NCBI GenBank assembly: GCA_951799445.1
Contig: OX637290.1
Coordinates: forward strand, 2,606,501-2,670,500
DNA from: Pseudisothecium myosuroides
Taxonomy: Eukaryota; Streptophyta; Bryopsida; Hypnales; Lembophyllaceae
DNA: 64,000 nucleotides
Reading direction: 5' to 3'
How positions within the stretch are numbered: position 1 is the first letter of the stretch; the number at the start of each line of letters is the position of its first letter. This document shows positions 23,301-35,449 of the stretch, piece after piece. The notes below the pieces were generated by a model. It was not told where the DNA came from. It worked only from the letters and a program-made list of their open reading frames with translations, and made no database searches. The translations under genes and the position numbers were made by a program.

Positions 23301-23595
23301 TAAGGTTAGGCTGCTCTGATTGCATTTGAGGGAAGCTAAACTCCTTCAAACAATTTTCAGTAAATTTCTGTAGGAAGAAAGATGGAATTGGCACCTAACC
23401 CAAGTCGTTTCGTATTTTTTGGACCTTTGTGGAATTAGTTATGAATTTTTGAAGTTGAAAGGGAGTGTCACTAAAGTCGCCACCTCTTGAAATGTACATT
23501 GTTGGTACATTGTTGGTACATTGAAGAAAACAAAATGTACCTTTGTGTTAGTGGTCGCTATTAGAGTAAGGTCACTTTTAGAGCACCCTACCTTA
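23301..23595 (-). mobile_element. MITE-like repeat with TAAGGTAGGAGG-type inverted ends (copy 2, reversed)
   Basis: It begins TAAGGTTAGGCTGC and ends CACCCTACCTTA. Its reverse complement follows the copy at 20047 closely (tttcaacttcaaaaattcat, aactaattccacaaaggtcc, gtacatttt, gttagtg). Inside, gtacattgttg is repeated in tandem at 23499-23520. Confidence 0.65.
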
Positions 23596-23759
23596 CAAGG
23601 GCACATACATCATATATTATACCTAGAATTTTTTGACCTATTATGTAAACAATAGGATCATAGGTTGTCCAATCTTGGGAGTAGTATTAGTTTCGGGCTT
23701 CAAAAAGAAAAAGAAAATTGAAATTGAAAAATGCAATGAACCAATTATGTATAAGGAAA

Positions 23760-24690
23760 AAATTAATAATGGGAAGACATGTGAGACTCAAAAAAATAGA
23801 TGGCTTGTTTACCCCCGACCCAAATTTACAGTTGAGTTTTTTACAATTCTAAGTAAGGTAGGAGGTTCATGAAGCACTTGGGCTCTAAAAGCATCTTCTA
23901 ATGAATAGGTACTCATTTTGCTTTCTCATTGCATTAGTAATGTACATTAAGGTCTACTTCATTTACAAATTTTTGAAATCTCAGGGAAGAAAATCTCACA
24001 TCTCCAACTTTGATAGCCTCCCGAGGGCTCAAAAATTGGTCTTTGGCCATGAAAGTTTTACCACAAGATCATCTTTAAGTTAATTATATGTGTGCCAAAT
24101 TTCAAGGCCAAATAATTTACACAAAAAAAAGATATTCAAAATCTACCAACATATGTAGCCGTGAGAAAAATTTCACTACTGCCAACTTTGACACCCTCCC
24201 AAGGACTGAACTTTTTTTCTTTTGCTATGAATTTTTTCTCATAGGACTATCTATATGTTGATTACATGTGTGAAAATTTTCAAGTCCAAAAGAACCCCAC
24301 AAAAATAGATATTCAAAATCTCCCAACATGTAGTTGTGAGAAACAATTTCACTACTACCAACTTTGACACTATCCCAAGGGTTGAAAAATCGTTTATTTA
24401 CCATGAAATTTTTATGATGAAATAATCTCTATGTTAATAACATGTGTGACAAATTTCAAGTTCAAAATATTCACACAAAAAAAAATGTTAATTCTACAAA
24501 CACGTGAGACTCCAATAAATAGATGGATTGTTTATTCTCCGATAACCCAAAATTCACAATTGAGTTTTTTATGATTCCAGGTAAGGTAAGGTAGGAGGTT
24601 CATGAAGCACTCAAGCTCTAAAATCATCCTCTAATGAATAGGAACATTTTGCTTTTTCATTGCAACAACAATGTACAAATAGTATACATT
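23760..24690. repeat. Direct repeat pair enclosing a tandem array
   Basis: The block with gtgagactc..aaatagatgg.ttgttta, then cccaaa.ttcaca.ttgagtttttta, then ggtaggaggttcatgaagcac and ctctaatgaatag occurs at about 23770-23930 and again at about 24502-24645. The ~177-bp tandem array lies between the two copies. Confidence 0.65.
23985..24490 (+). repeat. Satellite-like tandem array, three ~177-bp units
   Basis: The anchor ccaactttga recurs at 24004, 24182 and 24358 (spacing 178 and 176). Each unit has a purine-rich ccaaggg-like word, an atgaa.tttt word, a cat.tgtg word, aaatttcaag and a run of A followed by gatattcaaaatct and ccaacat. The unit length is close to that of many plant centromeric or subtelomeric satellites, but only three copies are present. 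Confidence 0.75.
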
Positions 24691-24908
24691 TAAAGAGGTA
24701 GATTCTTTTAGTGACCATTGCATATATTTCAACTTCAAAAACTCATCACTAATTCCACAAAGCTCCAAAAAGATATGAAATTACTTGGATTAGATGCCAA
24801 CTTTGTTTGTCTTTCAAGGAAAATTTACTGAAAAATATTTCAAGAAGTTTACCCTTCCCAAATTTATTTTTAGTTCTTAAATGGGTGCTTTATAGGACTC
24901 CTACTTTA
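24587..24908 (+). mobile_element. MITE-like repeat with TAAGGTAGGAGG-type inverted ends (copy 3)
   Basis: It starts TAAGGTAGGAGGTTC and ends GGACTCCTACTTTA. The interior aligns with copies 1 and 2 (tttcaacttcaaaaactcat, actaattccacaaag, gatgccaa, tactgaaaaatatttcaagaagttta). Confidence 0.65.
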
Positions 24909-26160
24909 GGCTCCCAAAATGTCAATTGTTTTGGAGGTGCAAGAATACATTAGCTATATATATAAGATCCAAGGGAAGAAGTTGCATAGTAGTAATAAAA
25001 ATTTGTATTTATACTAAGTCGGATTCAATGATACATGGCACTCCCAATCTAAATCATTATTGCACCTCTTCTATGTCACAAAAGCTACAAAACGGTACTA
25101 CATGTATTCAATGTATATGGTGCTATATTTGAATATGATAAGGTTTGATTAGATGTTGAAACTACATTCCAATGAAAGATGCCTAATTGTTGAATTATCA
25201 ATCCAATATAAGATTGAGCCGCCCATTACCAACCACTGCCCCATCAACATTCAATAGAGTGTCTTAAATTCATGAGAGTCTGTGACTAATTTCCAACCAT
25301 GAGTTCTTGGGTTCCGAACATCAATTCCTCCATTCTTGTCATGATACATGTACTTGGTTTGAAGTGCCGAAGTGAACAAGAAGTAGTCTCTTAAATGATT
25401 GATTTTGGAATAGTTTAGACATTGGACATGGGTCTAGACCAACTTTTGGCTTTTAAAATTCATAGTAATTCTAGTTCAAGTGATAAAATTACCAATTTTT
25501 TTGCAATCCGTGTCATTTCTATTTTTGTACATAGGAAAATATTTGCTTTGCATTGCATCACTCCAGATTTGTTCAAAATTGCTTATTTGGTTGGTTATGG
25601 GCGACTCTACCTTAACATGACTTACCATATTTTAATCCTTAATTTGTATTCTAAAAGCCATAAATGGTATCGCACATGTAGTTCCCCATTATAGACCTTT
25701 CAGTATTAAGGATATAATCCATCCACCATGTCATTTATCACACAAAATTAGGATGATGATCTGCCCACTTGATGCATACATTGAGTATTTGAGTGACTGT
25801 TTGAAATCTTATCCCACTTTGAGTTTCATGTTCTCCCTTGGTGTGAATGTACCCTAAACGCGGTTCAAGTTTTTTGAAGCAGTCACATGAAACATTCAAG
25901 GGCAAGCTATGGTGTGCCTGTACCTGTACATTTTGTGCGACCATGAGAACCCCAGTGGGTCATCTGACAAAGACCCCGCCTAGGGACAACTGAAACTTGT
26001 CTGGATGCTCCTTCCACTTGTCTTCGAGTTAGATTTTTGTCACTGGAAGTGCAAAGTCTCCTCCTCCCACATTTAAAAAAATAAAAAAATAAATTTAAAA
26101 TGGACGATTTCCATTGATAAGGGAAACAGTACCTCCTCCTCCCACATTTGGTTGTCACAT
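24909..26160. other. Intergenic DNA
   Basis: No gene is recognised. A 17-bp direct repeat CTCCTCCTCCCACATTT occurs at about 26063 and 26134, flanking ~55 bp that begin A-rich. The A-run is on the wrong side for a simple poly(A) retroposon, so its origin is unclear. Confidence 0.35.
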
Positions 26161-26421
26161 GCTAAGAGCATCGCCACCCATTCCCCGGAAACAAGGCCGG
26201 GGAAATGGGTGGCCGGGGCCCTGTAATTCTCGGGTCTCCCTTTCCCCGGGTAGGGACACCACTCATTCCCGGCCTGAGGTCACTGTAAAAAAAAAGTCAA
26301 TCACACGCTTATCAGTGACAAGAAATTCAAGTGTGGGAGTTGCGGACGGTTAAATTCTTAATAGAAATTATCAATTATCAATTTATTTTATTAAAAACTC
26401 AAGCACAATGAGAAAAGTGAG

Positions 26422-27126
26422 AGTGTGCTTGAGGTATATCACAAGCACACCTCAAACACACTTTTACTACTCCATTTGTTTTTGTGTTTAAAAAGAAAAT
26501 TAAAACAAAAATATTCAAAATTTCTATTTAAAAATTAAAAAATAAAGGAAGTGTGCTTGAGGTGTGCTTGAGGTACACCTCAAGCACACCTCAAACACAC
26601 TTTTACATTTCTCATTCTCTTTGATATAAATTTTTTTTTAAAAGATTTATTGAAAATTTCTATTTAAAATTAAAAAAATAAAGGAAGTGTGCTTGAGGTG
26701 TGCTTGAGGTAGACCTCAAGCACACCTCAAGCACGCTATTACTAGTCTCATTATATGTGAGTTTTAAAAACTAATTGAAAATTTCTAGTTAGAATTTAAA
26801 AACAATGTAAAAGTGTGTTTGAGGTCTACCTCAAGCACACCTCAAGCACACTATTACTAGTCTTATTGTATTTGAGTTTTAAAAAAAATTAAGAAGAAAC
26901 TAATTGAAAATTTTTATTTAGAATTTAAAAACAAACAAAGTGTGCTTGAGGTGTGCTTGAAGTAGACCTCAAGCACACCTCAAGCACACTTTTACATTTT
27001 TCATTTTCTTTGAATTAAAAAATAAAATTTAAGCAATTTATTGAAATTTCCTATTTAGAATTTAAAAACAAACAAAGTGTGCTTGAGGTGTGCTTGAGGT
27101 CTACCTTAAGCACACCTCAAACACAC
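26422..27126. repeat. Tandem array of six near-perfect palindromes, ~130-bp period
   Basis: Palindromes built from TGTGCTTGAGG and its complement sit at 26422-26462, 26551-26600, 26687-26736, 26813-26851, 26940-26989 and 27077-27126. The full-size ones are about 50 bp: two TGTGCTTGAGG words facing two inverted copies across a centre such as TAGA or CTAC. Spacing of starts is 136, 126, 127 and 137 for the last five. The spacers are AT-rich and related (gaaaatttctatttagaatttaaaaa). The first and fourth members are shortened. Confidence 0.9.
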
Positions 27127-27198
27127 TAGTAATAATTTCATTGTATTTGATAAATTCGGCCACTTTTTCGGGGACAATAGGAAAACCAGAAGTTGTCA

Positions 27199-28141
27199 TT
27201 AACCCCTAAAGGCCCGTTGTCCCTTCGGGGGACAAATGCGTTTTCGGGCAGGTACCTACGGGCTGAAATTGTGTTATGATTTTTTGAATTTTTTTTTGAA
27301 GATAGAAAAACTGATAAGCTTTGTGGGAGTATAATTTTTTTCTCAATCAGTGCCCGGGAAAAAAAGTTATGACCATATAAGCTCAAAACAAGGGACGGGG
27401 GGCAGCCCAGGCAGCAAAAAAAAAATGGACAAAAATTTGAATTTTTTTTTTAATATTTTTTTTCTCATAGATTATATTTTTGTCTATCTGGAAAGCTTTG
27501 ATTCATTTCATTTGGATATGTTATGAGAAAGTTATGGACATTCTTGTTTTTCGGGCAGTTTGAGCATCTTCTTGAAAAAAATAACTTGTAGGACTCATTT
27601 CTGAATGCAATTTTTCAAATTTTTCAATTTTTTTTTTTTGGAATGGTTTAGTTTACTTGCTAGAACAATCTCACCATTGGGATTAGTGCATTTTAATTCC
27701 ATCTAAGAGATATTAATATTTTAGATTTTCCTTTTATCTCGTACCTACTTCTACTTAACAATTTTTTTAAGGATGAAAATTAAGTTTTTTTGAGTTTCTT
27801 TTTTTTTCTTAGACTCTCAACTCAATTCTCCACTATAAAGATTTAAAGCTCAAAACGCTGTAGTGCAAAAATTTTAAGTTAAAAATGTTTAAAGTCAAAA
27901 AATCTGGTCCCGAAATGTGCTGAAAAACTTGTTTTTTCCACTTTAAACGCAGATATCTTGCAATCTGTGCGGTCAAAAATTCTGAAATTTTTTTCACACA
28001 TTTTCATACCAATTAGGTGTAAGATCCTACGGTTAGATGTGAAAAAAAAAACAATTTGAATTTTCTTTTACTTTTTGCTATAGAAATGGCAATTTTGAGT
28101 GTTTTTGGGCAGAAAAAAGGCCTTGGGCCTTTAGGGGTTAA
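27199..28141. mobile_element. TTAA-flanked CCCCTAAAGG MITE, complete copy (935 bp)
   Basis: TTAA (27199-27202) + CCCCTAAAGGCCC and GGGCCTTTAGGGG + TTAA (28138-28141). Next to the left end is a small subterminal hairpin (ttgtcccttcgggggacaa). The interior aligns with the copies at 30484, 55224 and both halves of 14207-19802. It supplies the uninterrupted version of the site hit by the nested piggyBac element. No ORF of note. Confidence 0.9.
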
Positions 28142-28411
28142 GAAAGTACAAATAAAATATCAAACTCACACGGGATCATACAAATGCAGAGGAGATTCAA
28201 TGCAAAAGAGGAGTTAACACGCATTGACATAATTGATTTGTTCATTGTCAACCATATCCCGAGCACGGGGTCCTGCTGTTTGGAGGGTCAATTTTGGAGT
28301 GACCGGTCACTTTTTCTTCCGGGCCGGGTCCGCGGTGGCCCATGGTTTGCTCACCGGCCCCGCCCAAGCCCCGGCCAGGGAGCCTCCCGTGAATGGGTGG
28401 CGATGCTCTAA

Positions 28412-28771
28412 GTTGTCACTTTGATCTCTGTTTCTCACATTCACAAAGCTGCACTAATCAAGCTTAATATGGTCTTTCAGCTTCAAACTGTTCACAGTTC
28501 ACATTCATGTTAATCAGCTTATGTTCAATTCAAAATGAAATTATACAATCGGGAAAAATCATCCTCTTTCACAAGCCTTTATTGTTGGCTGCTAATTTTA
28601 GCTTTAGATGAAAGGGCACCCAAAATAGAAAAAATAGAACGAAAAAGAAACAAACAGGGAATGATGGAAGAGAGGGAAAAAAATGATTGGAGCATTTTTG
28701 CAGTTAGAGTCCACAACCACTTCACTGCAAACAGATCCTCCCAGATGCTCCGAGATGGTTGGCTTAATTCC
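28412..28771. other. Short intergenic gap
   Basis: Nothing recognised between two TWA-flanked elements. Confidence 0.35.
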
Positions 28772-29197
28772 TAAGAGCCCGTTGCCATTGGGCTCTTGGA
28801 CCTCTAGGTTCGGGAGTTTTGGAAGGTTTAGGCGCTCTCCATTGGCCTCCGACCTCCAGCTAGACCTCCAGCCTCTAGCCCTTGCAAATCGGCTTTGCAG
28901 AGCTGGAAGGCCTAGACTTTGGGCTAGACAGGGGTATTTGGAGGAAAAAATAAAACAATTTCCTTTTTGTTATTTGTGTGTCAAAAAATGATTCACTTTT
29001 TGTAGGAAGAAGACGCAATGAGGAGCTTGTATTTGCTTATCTTGGGCACCCAAGTGTTGGATTCTTTGGCCTTATGCATTCTTTGGCGCGGATTCTGAGG
29101 CACAAGTGATTCAATGGCAACTGGATGGACAAACAGGCTCCTTCTAGCTGGCCTCCGACTCCTGGACCTCCAATTCCGCAATGGCAACCGGCTCTAA
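28772..29197. mobile_element. TAA-flanked MITE of a second PIF/Harbinger-like family (420 bp)
   Basis: TAA (28772-28774) + GAGCCCGTTGCCATTG and CAATGGCAACCGGCTC + TAA (29195-29197). The inverted ends match at 15 of 16 positions and are followed inward by further matches (tggacctc, ctccgac). The length is almost that of the 54461 element but the ends differ. No coding capacity. Confidence 0.75.
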
Positions 29198-30479
29198 ATG
29201 CCTAGGGCCTTTTGGGGGTTTGAAAACATCATTGCTTTTGAAGTGTTACAAGTCTTAATGTCACAAAGGTGTAGAAATCTCAACTGTACAATCTTCCAGT
29301 GTATGTATTGTAGATGACATGAATCAAGTTTGGAGTCATTTGGCCACATATATCGCAAGATCATAATGTTTAAGTGTTGAAAAATGATGTAGAAATTTTC
29401 CTAGTAACACATTTGAAGGTGAAATTCAATTTCTAAACCTACTCAAATGAAAAAACTATAAACTATAAAGTGCTTCAAAACCATCACACAAACACATTGG
29501 TGAAAGAAAATACCATTCAATTGACTCATTGTCTCTGCAAAATGGCTTTGAAATGTCAAAAATTGCAATTTTTTTTGCCAAAAACACATCTCACGCTAAA
29601 CCTCTTTCAACTAAAATGCTTCTCAGTCACTCATAAGTTCTTGGATTGATATGAAATTTTAACCACACAAACTAGACTAATATGTGCAACTTTCCCAACA
29701 AAAATATTGAATACACACAATGTGTGAAGAAGAAACAAGCCACCAAAGTTCACCATAATCTGAAAATGTTCAACTTTTAAATTTTGAATTGCTTCCAATT
29801 TTTTAAAACAACTTGGATTGACATAAAAATTTTACCAGAATAACCAAATATCAAGGGAAATATAACCCAAGAAATTTTATTTAAAAAAAATATTGGATGA
29901 AGTAGATACAAGCCCCCAAAGTTGAAGCCATCCAAATGCAATTTGGTGAACACAATTGAACCCATGAATTTTGAATGGCTTTTAAAAAATCAATACATCT
30001 TGGATTGATTTGAAAATTTTACTCCACAAACTAGAAGAGAGAGTAGAGATTTTTCAATTCAATTTTAATAAATTTGGACATGAGATGCAAAAGTTACAAC
30101 ACTTCAAGTTGGACTTCCAGACTATGTAAGGACACTTTTGGTCCCTTAGGGTGCTTAGAGGTAAAATCTTAAATGCCCAAGGCTTTTTTGAGCTTCTTGG
30201 AATTTTCTCTAAATTGAACAAAAAATCAACATTTTGATAAGTTTTATCAAGTATTTTTAAAATTGTAATTGTATAAATTCAAATGAGACATGTTAGAGAT
30301 CCTATGGGAAAATAAAATACAACAATATTGCTAATGGATTGAAAAATTATAATAATTGATCATGAGTGTATTAAAATTGGAAAAGAGATTTGAAGTCTTT
30401 CACTCCTCTTTTCACATGTCAAATCAAAAATTGAGATGACCAAAAAAATATGAGGTTGAGGTCATTAAAAAAAATGAAA
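29198..30479. other. AT-rich intergenic DNA
   Basis: Only short frames. A motif of the type cttggattgat-atgaaaatttta-ccacacaaactaga recurs at about 29641, 29811 and 30000, suggesting an old tandem repeat with roughly 180-bp spacing. Confidence 0.4.
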
Positions 30480-31379
30480 TTAACCTCTAAAGGCTCATTG
30501 TTCCTTCGGGGGACAAATGGGATTTCGGGCATGTATCTACGGGTTGAATTTTTGTTGTGATTTTTTGAAACTTTTTTTGAAGATGGAAAAACTGATAAGC
30601 TTAATGGGAATATAATTTTTTCACAATCGGTGCCCGGGAACAAAAGTTATGACCAAATAAGCTCAAAACAAGGGATGGGGGGCAGCAAAAAAAATTTGCA
30701 AAAATTTGAATTTTAAATTTTTTTTTTCTCATAGATTATATTTTTGTCTATCTGGAAAGCTTTGATTCATTTCATTTAGATTTATTATGAGAAAGTTATG
30801 GACATTCTTGTTTTTCAGGCAGTTAGACCATTTTCTTGGAAAAAATAACTTGTAGGATTCATTTTTGAATGCAAAAAAAATCTACACGGTTTAGTTTACT
30901 TGCTAGAAAAATCTCACCATTGGGATTAGTGAATTTTAATTCCATCTAAAAGATATTAATATTTTAGATTTTCCTTCTATCTTGTACCTACTTCTACTTA
31001 ACAATTTTTTTAGGAATGAAAATTAAATTTTTTTGAATTTTTTCCCCCTAGACTCTGAACTCAATTTTTCACTATAAAGATTAAAAGCTCAAAACTCTGT
31101 ATTGCAAAAAATTTAAGTTAAAAATGTTCAAAGTCAAAAAATCTAGTCCCGCAATGTGCTGAAAAACTTGTCTTTTTCACTTTAAACGCAGATATCTTGC
31201 AATCCAAGCTGTCAGAAATTCTGAAATTTTTTCCATGCATTCTCATACTAATTAGGTGTAAGATCCTATGGTTAGATGTGCAAAAAAAACATTTAAAAAA
31301 TTCTTTTACTCCTTGCTATAGAAATGGCAGTTTTGAGTGTTTTTTGGTAGAAAAAAGGCCTTGGGCCTTTAGGGGTTAA
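30480..31379. mobile_element. TTAA-flanked CCCCTAAAGG MITE (892 bp)
   Basis: TTAA (30480-30483) + CCTCTAAAGGCTC and GGGCCTTTAGGGG + TTAA (31376-31379). It has the same orientation as the copy at 27203 and is clearly alignable over its length, with small deletions. One base of the left end has changed. Confidence 0.85.
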
Positions 31380-31783
31380 AGGGCATAACATGCATAATTT
31401 CAATCAATTTACAATGTACTTTTCAAAATCTACACTACAATTTTCTTAAATGAATTTTTAATATGAATTTTTCTTCAAAATGTAATGTATTTGAGGCTCA
31501 TTTCCAAAAGCCCTCAACACTAATAATCAAGATTTGCAATAGATACTCCTGTACAAAATCTTGAATAGAAAAATCATAACCATTCATTTTCATAATTGTA
31601 TTTTTGATGAGTAAAGTAGACTTCAATTTTTTTTCAAGATTCAAAGTTCGATTGACACCAAAATTTGGTGCCTTGGGAATTTAAGTGTTAACCCTCTTTA
31701 AATGCACACTCTCTAATTGCAAATTCTTTATATGGCCTAGGATTGCATTTCTCATGTTGTATTCAAATAAAATCAAGTCTGAC

Positions 31784-32702
31784 TTAACCCTTAAAGTCTT
31801 AAGTTCATTTTTCTATCAAAACACTTGAATTGCTATTTTCAATGCAAATAACAAAAAGTTTAGACATTTGTTATTTTTGCATATCTAACCATGGAATCTT
31901 GTACTAGATTAGTATGAGAATGTTTGGGAGAAATTTTAGAAACTTTGATTAAATTGATCACAAGATACAAGCGTTTAAAGTGAACAAAACAAGTTTTTTT
32001 TTGTAGCATGACTAGATTATAAGGCTTTGAATCCTCTTAACTTTAAATCTTTGTATTTATTAAGATTGTGAATTAAATTTTTTTATGTTGAATAACGAAG
32101 TTGAAAGTTTAGAAAAAAGGTTAAAAAAAAACCCTATAATTTTCATTCTTTACAAAATTGTTGAATTGAAGTAGGTGTAAGATAGAACGAAAAATTAAAT
32201 TGTTTATTGCTCTAAGATGGAATTTAAACACACTAATTTCAACAATAAGATTGTTTTAGATAGTAAACTAAACTATGTTCCACTTTTTTGTTTTACACTG
32301 TTAAAATTGAATTAAAAAATGGATCTAAAATAGAATACATTATATTCTCAAGAATTTGCTAAGATTGCCTTCAAAACAAGAAGCTTCATATCTTTACTAT
32401 GCTTATCCAAATGGAATAATAAAATGTTTTTAGATAGACAAAAATGTAATCTATAAGAAAAAAAAATCGAAAAAAATTATTTCAAATTTTCTTTTTTTGC
32501 TACCCATCCTTGCCAATTTAAGCTTATTGTGGTATAACTTTTGTTCCTAGGCACTAATTGAAATAAAAATTATATTCCTAGAAAGCTAATCAATTTTCCA
32601 ATCTTGCAAAAAGTTTCAAAAGATCTTGCCAAAATTGAGATCGTAGGTACTTGCCCAAACCTTCGAGAATCCTTTATAAAGATTCTTCGAACTAATGGTT
32701 AA
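31784..32702. mobile_element. Old, diverged CCCCTAAAGG MITE copy, reversed
   Basis: TTAA (31784-31787) + CCCTTAAAGTC at the left; the right end ctaatgg + TTAA (32699-32702) is heavily mutated. The interior still shows the family order in reverse (aaaacactt-gaattgc, atctaacca-ggaatctt, agaatgttt, taaagtgaa, then tatatctttactatg and gcccaaac). It is much more diverged than the 27203 and 55224 copies, so it is an older insertion. Confidence 0.7.
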
Positions 32703-34260
32703 TTTTAAGGTAACTACATCTTATTCTAATGGCACAATGTACAGATCTTCTCATTAATTGTCTTTCAGCAACCCCTTAGCAATTCTCTAGTATAAAGACA
32801 CTATGCCTTTTAAAGGTACATGTTATTGTGCGTTTTAGGATTGGCCTACCCAAGCTTTATCAATTTTTATAAATAAAAAGTTTAAAAAAGAAAAGAAAAG
32901 AAAGTTTCTAGTCAAAATAAATTGATTCTTCTTGCAAATGGTGGTGTTGGAGGGCCAACTTTTTAATCTTTGGAAAATACGCAATTTGGCAAGCAACTTT
33001 TCTAAAATACCCAAGTAGTAAATTCACTTAGTAATAAGTTGGTTTACTTTTCAAGTCAAATTGTAAATGCATGTCAAAAATGCATTTGTTCCTTCAAGGC
33101 ATTGGAATTAGAAAAGGATGAAGATTTGCATAGGTAGAGTAAATTAAGTTTGACATTATCTATTTGTTAAATAATTATGTTCATAGGTCATTATTCATCA
33201 TTTAGTGTTGTGAATTCACTTTGAATCATGCATTGAAAGGTGGCATTGATTTTAGGGAGCTATGAGAGTAAGACTTCTCGTAGATGAAGAATCTTACAAA
33301 TCATGATAAGTGAAGAACATAGGTACTATAACAACCCAATGAGTGGGCCACAATAATATTGAAGCACAACAAACAATAGGCCAAATAATGTAATTTTGGT
33401 CGATCCTTTGATGTTTCAACAATCACTACTACTACTACTCAAAGTATGTGCAATGCAAGCCTTGAAGCAACTTAGCAATGGAAATTTCTTCAATAATTCA
33501 AATCCAACTCAATAGGCTACAAAGTATTGTTGCATTGGATTGTCTTGCATATCACCTTGAAGGATATATCCAATTCTAACATAGGAATTTAACCCTAAAA
33601 GACATTCAATGCTCCCGTTTGGTCAAACTTCATTAGTTTTAATATTAAAACACACATTTCACAAACTTGACATTTTATTCATTTAATAATATATACCCAA
33701 ATTTAATTCCATTTTTTTATAATTAAAAACATTAAAATGAAATTTATATGATTTTTTAAAATAATTTCTTTGTAAAAATCATAATAAATTACAAAAATGT
33801 TTTCAATCCTATAGTATAAAATTTTAGAAAATTTGGAGAAGATAGTAATAAACATTAATATGGTGTAATTGGTGTACACCTTGAGCTTACACTAAGAGAA
33901 ATTCAACATAAAAGTTTAAAAGTGGTGTATTTTAAGCTTTTGAGATTCTCCCTTCAAAGTGCCACAAAATTGTAATTTTAATTTTTTTGAAAAAATAATA
34001 AATGAAATAATAAATAAAATACTAGAAATACGTTTTTTTAGTCAAACTCCAAGACATTTTAAAATAAAAAAACTATGTGAAATTCAAGCTTGATCCTAAA
34101 ACCATGCCCCTTGGGTAGGGGTTCTTTAAAAAGTTAAGGTATACGTACCCACAATCATGCATTTTTTTAATTATATCCCTTTTTTTTGTAGATACATAAT
34201 ATGTCAATCCTTATATCTTAGACATTCAAATGTAGATAGGGAATGCAATTGGAAAAGGGA
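32703..34260. other. AT-rich intergenic DNA
   Basis: No gene, RNA or clear element boundary recognised. Confidence 0.4.
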
Positions 34261-34272
34261 TAATTTTTATTA

Positions 34273-34395
34273 TGCTAAGTCTCCATAAAGTGGGGACACC
34301 CAAAATCGCACCTTGCCTTAAATTGCCATCATTACTTAGTGGACATCTTCAAAATCAATATGTATGAATGTGGAAGAAACAATTTTAGAACCTCT
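34273..34395 (+). repeat. Single arm related to the foldback at the window end
   Basis: The stretch ggggacacccaaaatcgcac to gaagaaacaattttag closely resembles 63900-64000 (acacccaaaatcgcaccc, gccatcatcact, ggacatct/gtacatct, gaagaaacaattttag). Confidence 0.6.
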
Positions 34396-34399
34396 ACCA

Positions 34400-35370
34400 A
34401 AAAAAACTTTGACCCTTCCTAACTTTTGCATGTGATATCCAAATGTCGCATTCTTCGGTGCATTGGAACCTCCATTCCCTTCCCAATAAGAAAATCAATG
34501 AAAATTTGACCAATATAATAACAATAGTAACGAGGCACAACAACAAAAAGCAGTGGTTTTGAAGGTTACCCACTTTAGTGCATTGTAATGAGGATTATGT
34601 TCTTGAGTTTGGATTTGATTATATATCCCAGTATAGGGAAACCACGGAATTAACTTACTCATTCTGAGATGTGTGGGAGATGCACTAAACTAACAATGCA
34701 AAATTTTGAATTTCATCTCCAACATAACATTCAGTACACAAAATAGTGAAATTAGGTTGCCTTAACAATTAGGTTGCTTTATCCCACAAAGTTACTCTAC
34801 AAGCCATCAAAGTCAACAAATATTTCTTCAAATATTTCCGTTTGTACACATGGAGGTTCATGAGCCACTTTACAACAATACTTTAATTCAAAAATAGTGC
34901 ATTCTTGTAGAGAAACAGTAAATATTTATATTGTGTAAAATGTCGAGAAATTAGTATGGGACAACCTAATTTCACACTATTTTGTGTAGCTCTACAATGA
35001 TGGTGTTGATATATTCCACACCCCAACTGTGCTTCAACAGTAGCTACTGATGAATTAGACACGTGGAGGATGTAGTAGTGGCACACCATCACTGTAGAAC
35101 CAAGGCAACATCAACACATGCTACTGAATGTTACGCAAATGATAGAGCTTATCAATTCAACAACTTTAAAACAAAAACAAAAACCCTGAGCATCAATTCA
35201 ACAATTAAGTTCCCTTCAAGCTGCACCGCTTCCACCTGAGTGAAGGCTCTTGGAAGCAGCTTGCCCCTGGCTTGCTTCTCACATGAGTGAGCCTCGCCTC
35301 GCTTGACTGTCAGGATTTTCCTTTAATTTTTTTCCATGTACATTTTCCATGTACATTCCATTTCTACCAG
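34400..35370. other. Intergenic DNA with a short inverted repeat
   Basis: Arms of about 26 bp at 34737-34762 (acacaaaatagtgaaattagg) and 34963-34990 (its complement with a 2-bp insertion) enclose about 200 bp. No gene recognised. Confidence 0.4.
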
Positions 35371-35376
35371 CTTCTT

Positions 35377-35449
35377 GCCTGCTGTCTTTTTTTTTTTTTT
35401 TTGACACAAATGAAAAGTGAATTCCATTGCAAAGAGGAAGCCTGCTGTC
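35377..35449 (-). mobile_element. Short retroposon, minus orientation, with target duplication
   Basis: A T-run followed by gacacaaatgaaaagtgaat and tccattgc is the reverse complement of the family 3' end seen at 36230. The flanking direct repeat is GCCTGCTGTC (35377-35386 and 35440-35449), continuing into T-runs on both sides. The body excluding the T-run is about 37 bp. Confidence 0.75.

Larger units (their letters stand above)
26163..28411. mobile_element. PIF/Harbinger-like element with TAA duplication, carrying a nested MITE and a palindrome array
   Basis: TAA (26163-26165) + GAGCATCGCCACCCATTC at the left and GAATGGGTGGCGATGCTC + TAA (28409-28411) at the right form an 18-bp perfect inverted repeat. 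A 3-bp TWA duplication and GAGCATC-type ends are typical of PIF/Harbinger and Tourist-like MITEs. The subterminal GC-rich parts match the 419-bp copy at 54461-54879 in reverse orientation. The extra length comes from six tandem palindromes and the nested TTAA-flanked MITE at 27203-28137. No transposase frame is visible. Confidence 0.85.

Noticed and set aside
26063..26150. 17-bp direct repeat flanking an A-rich insert, considered as another retroposon
   Set aside because: The A-run is next to the left copy while the right side lacks a tail, so orientation does not fit a poly(A) retroposon.
26422..27126. Regularly spaced repeats that could suggest a CRISPR array
   Set aside because: The units are long palindromes with related AT-rich spacers, inside a transposon in a plant genome. 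Spacers are not unique and no cas genes are present.
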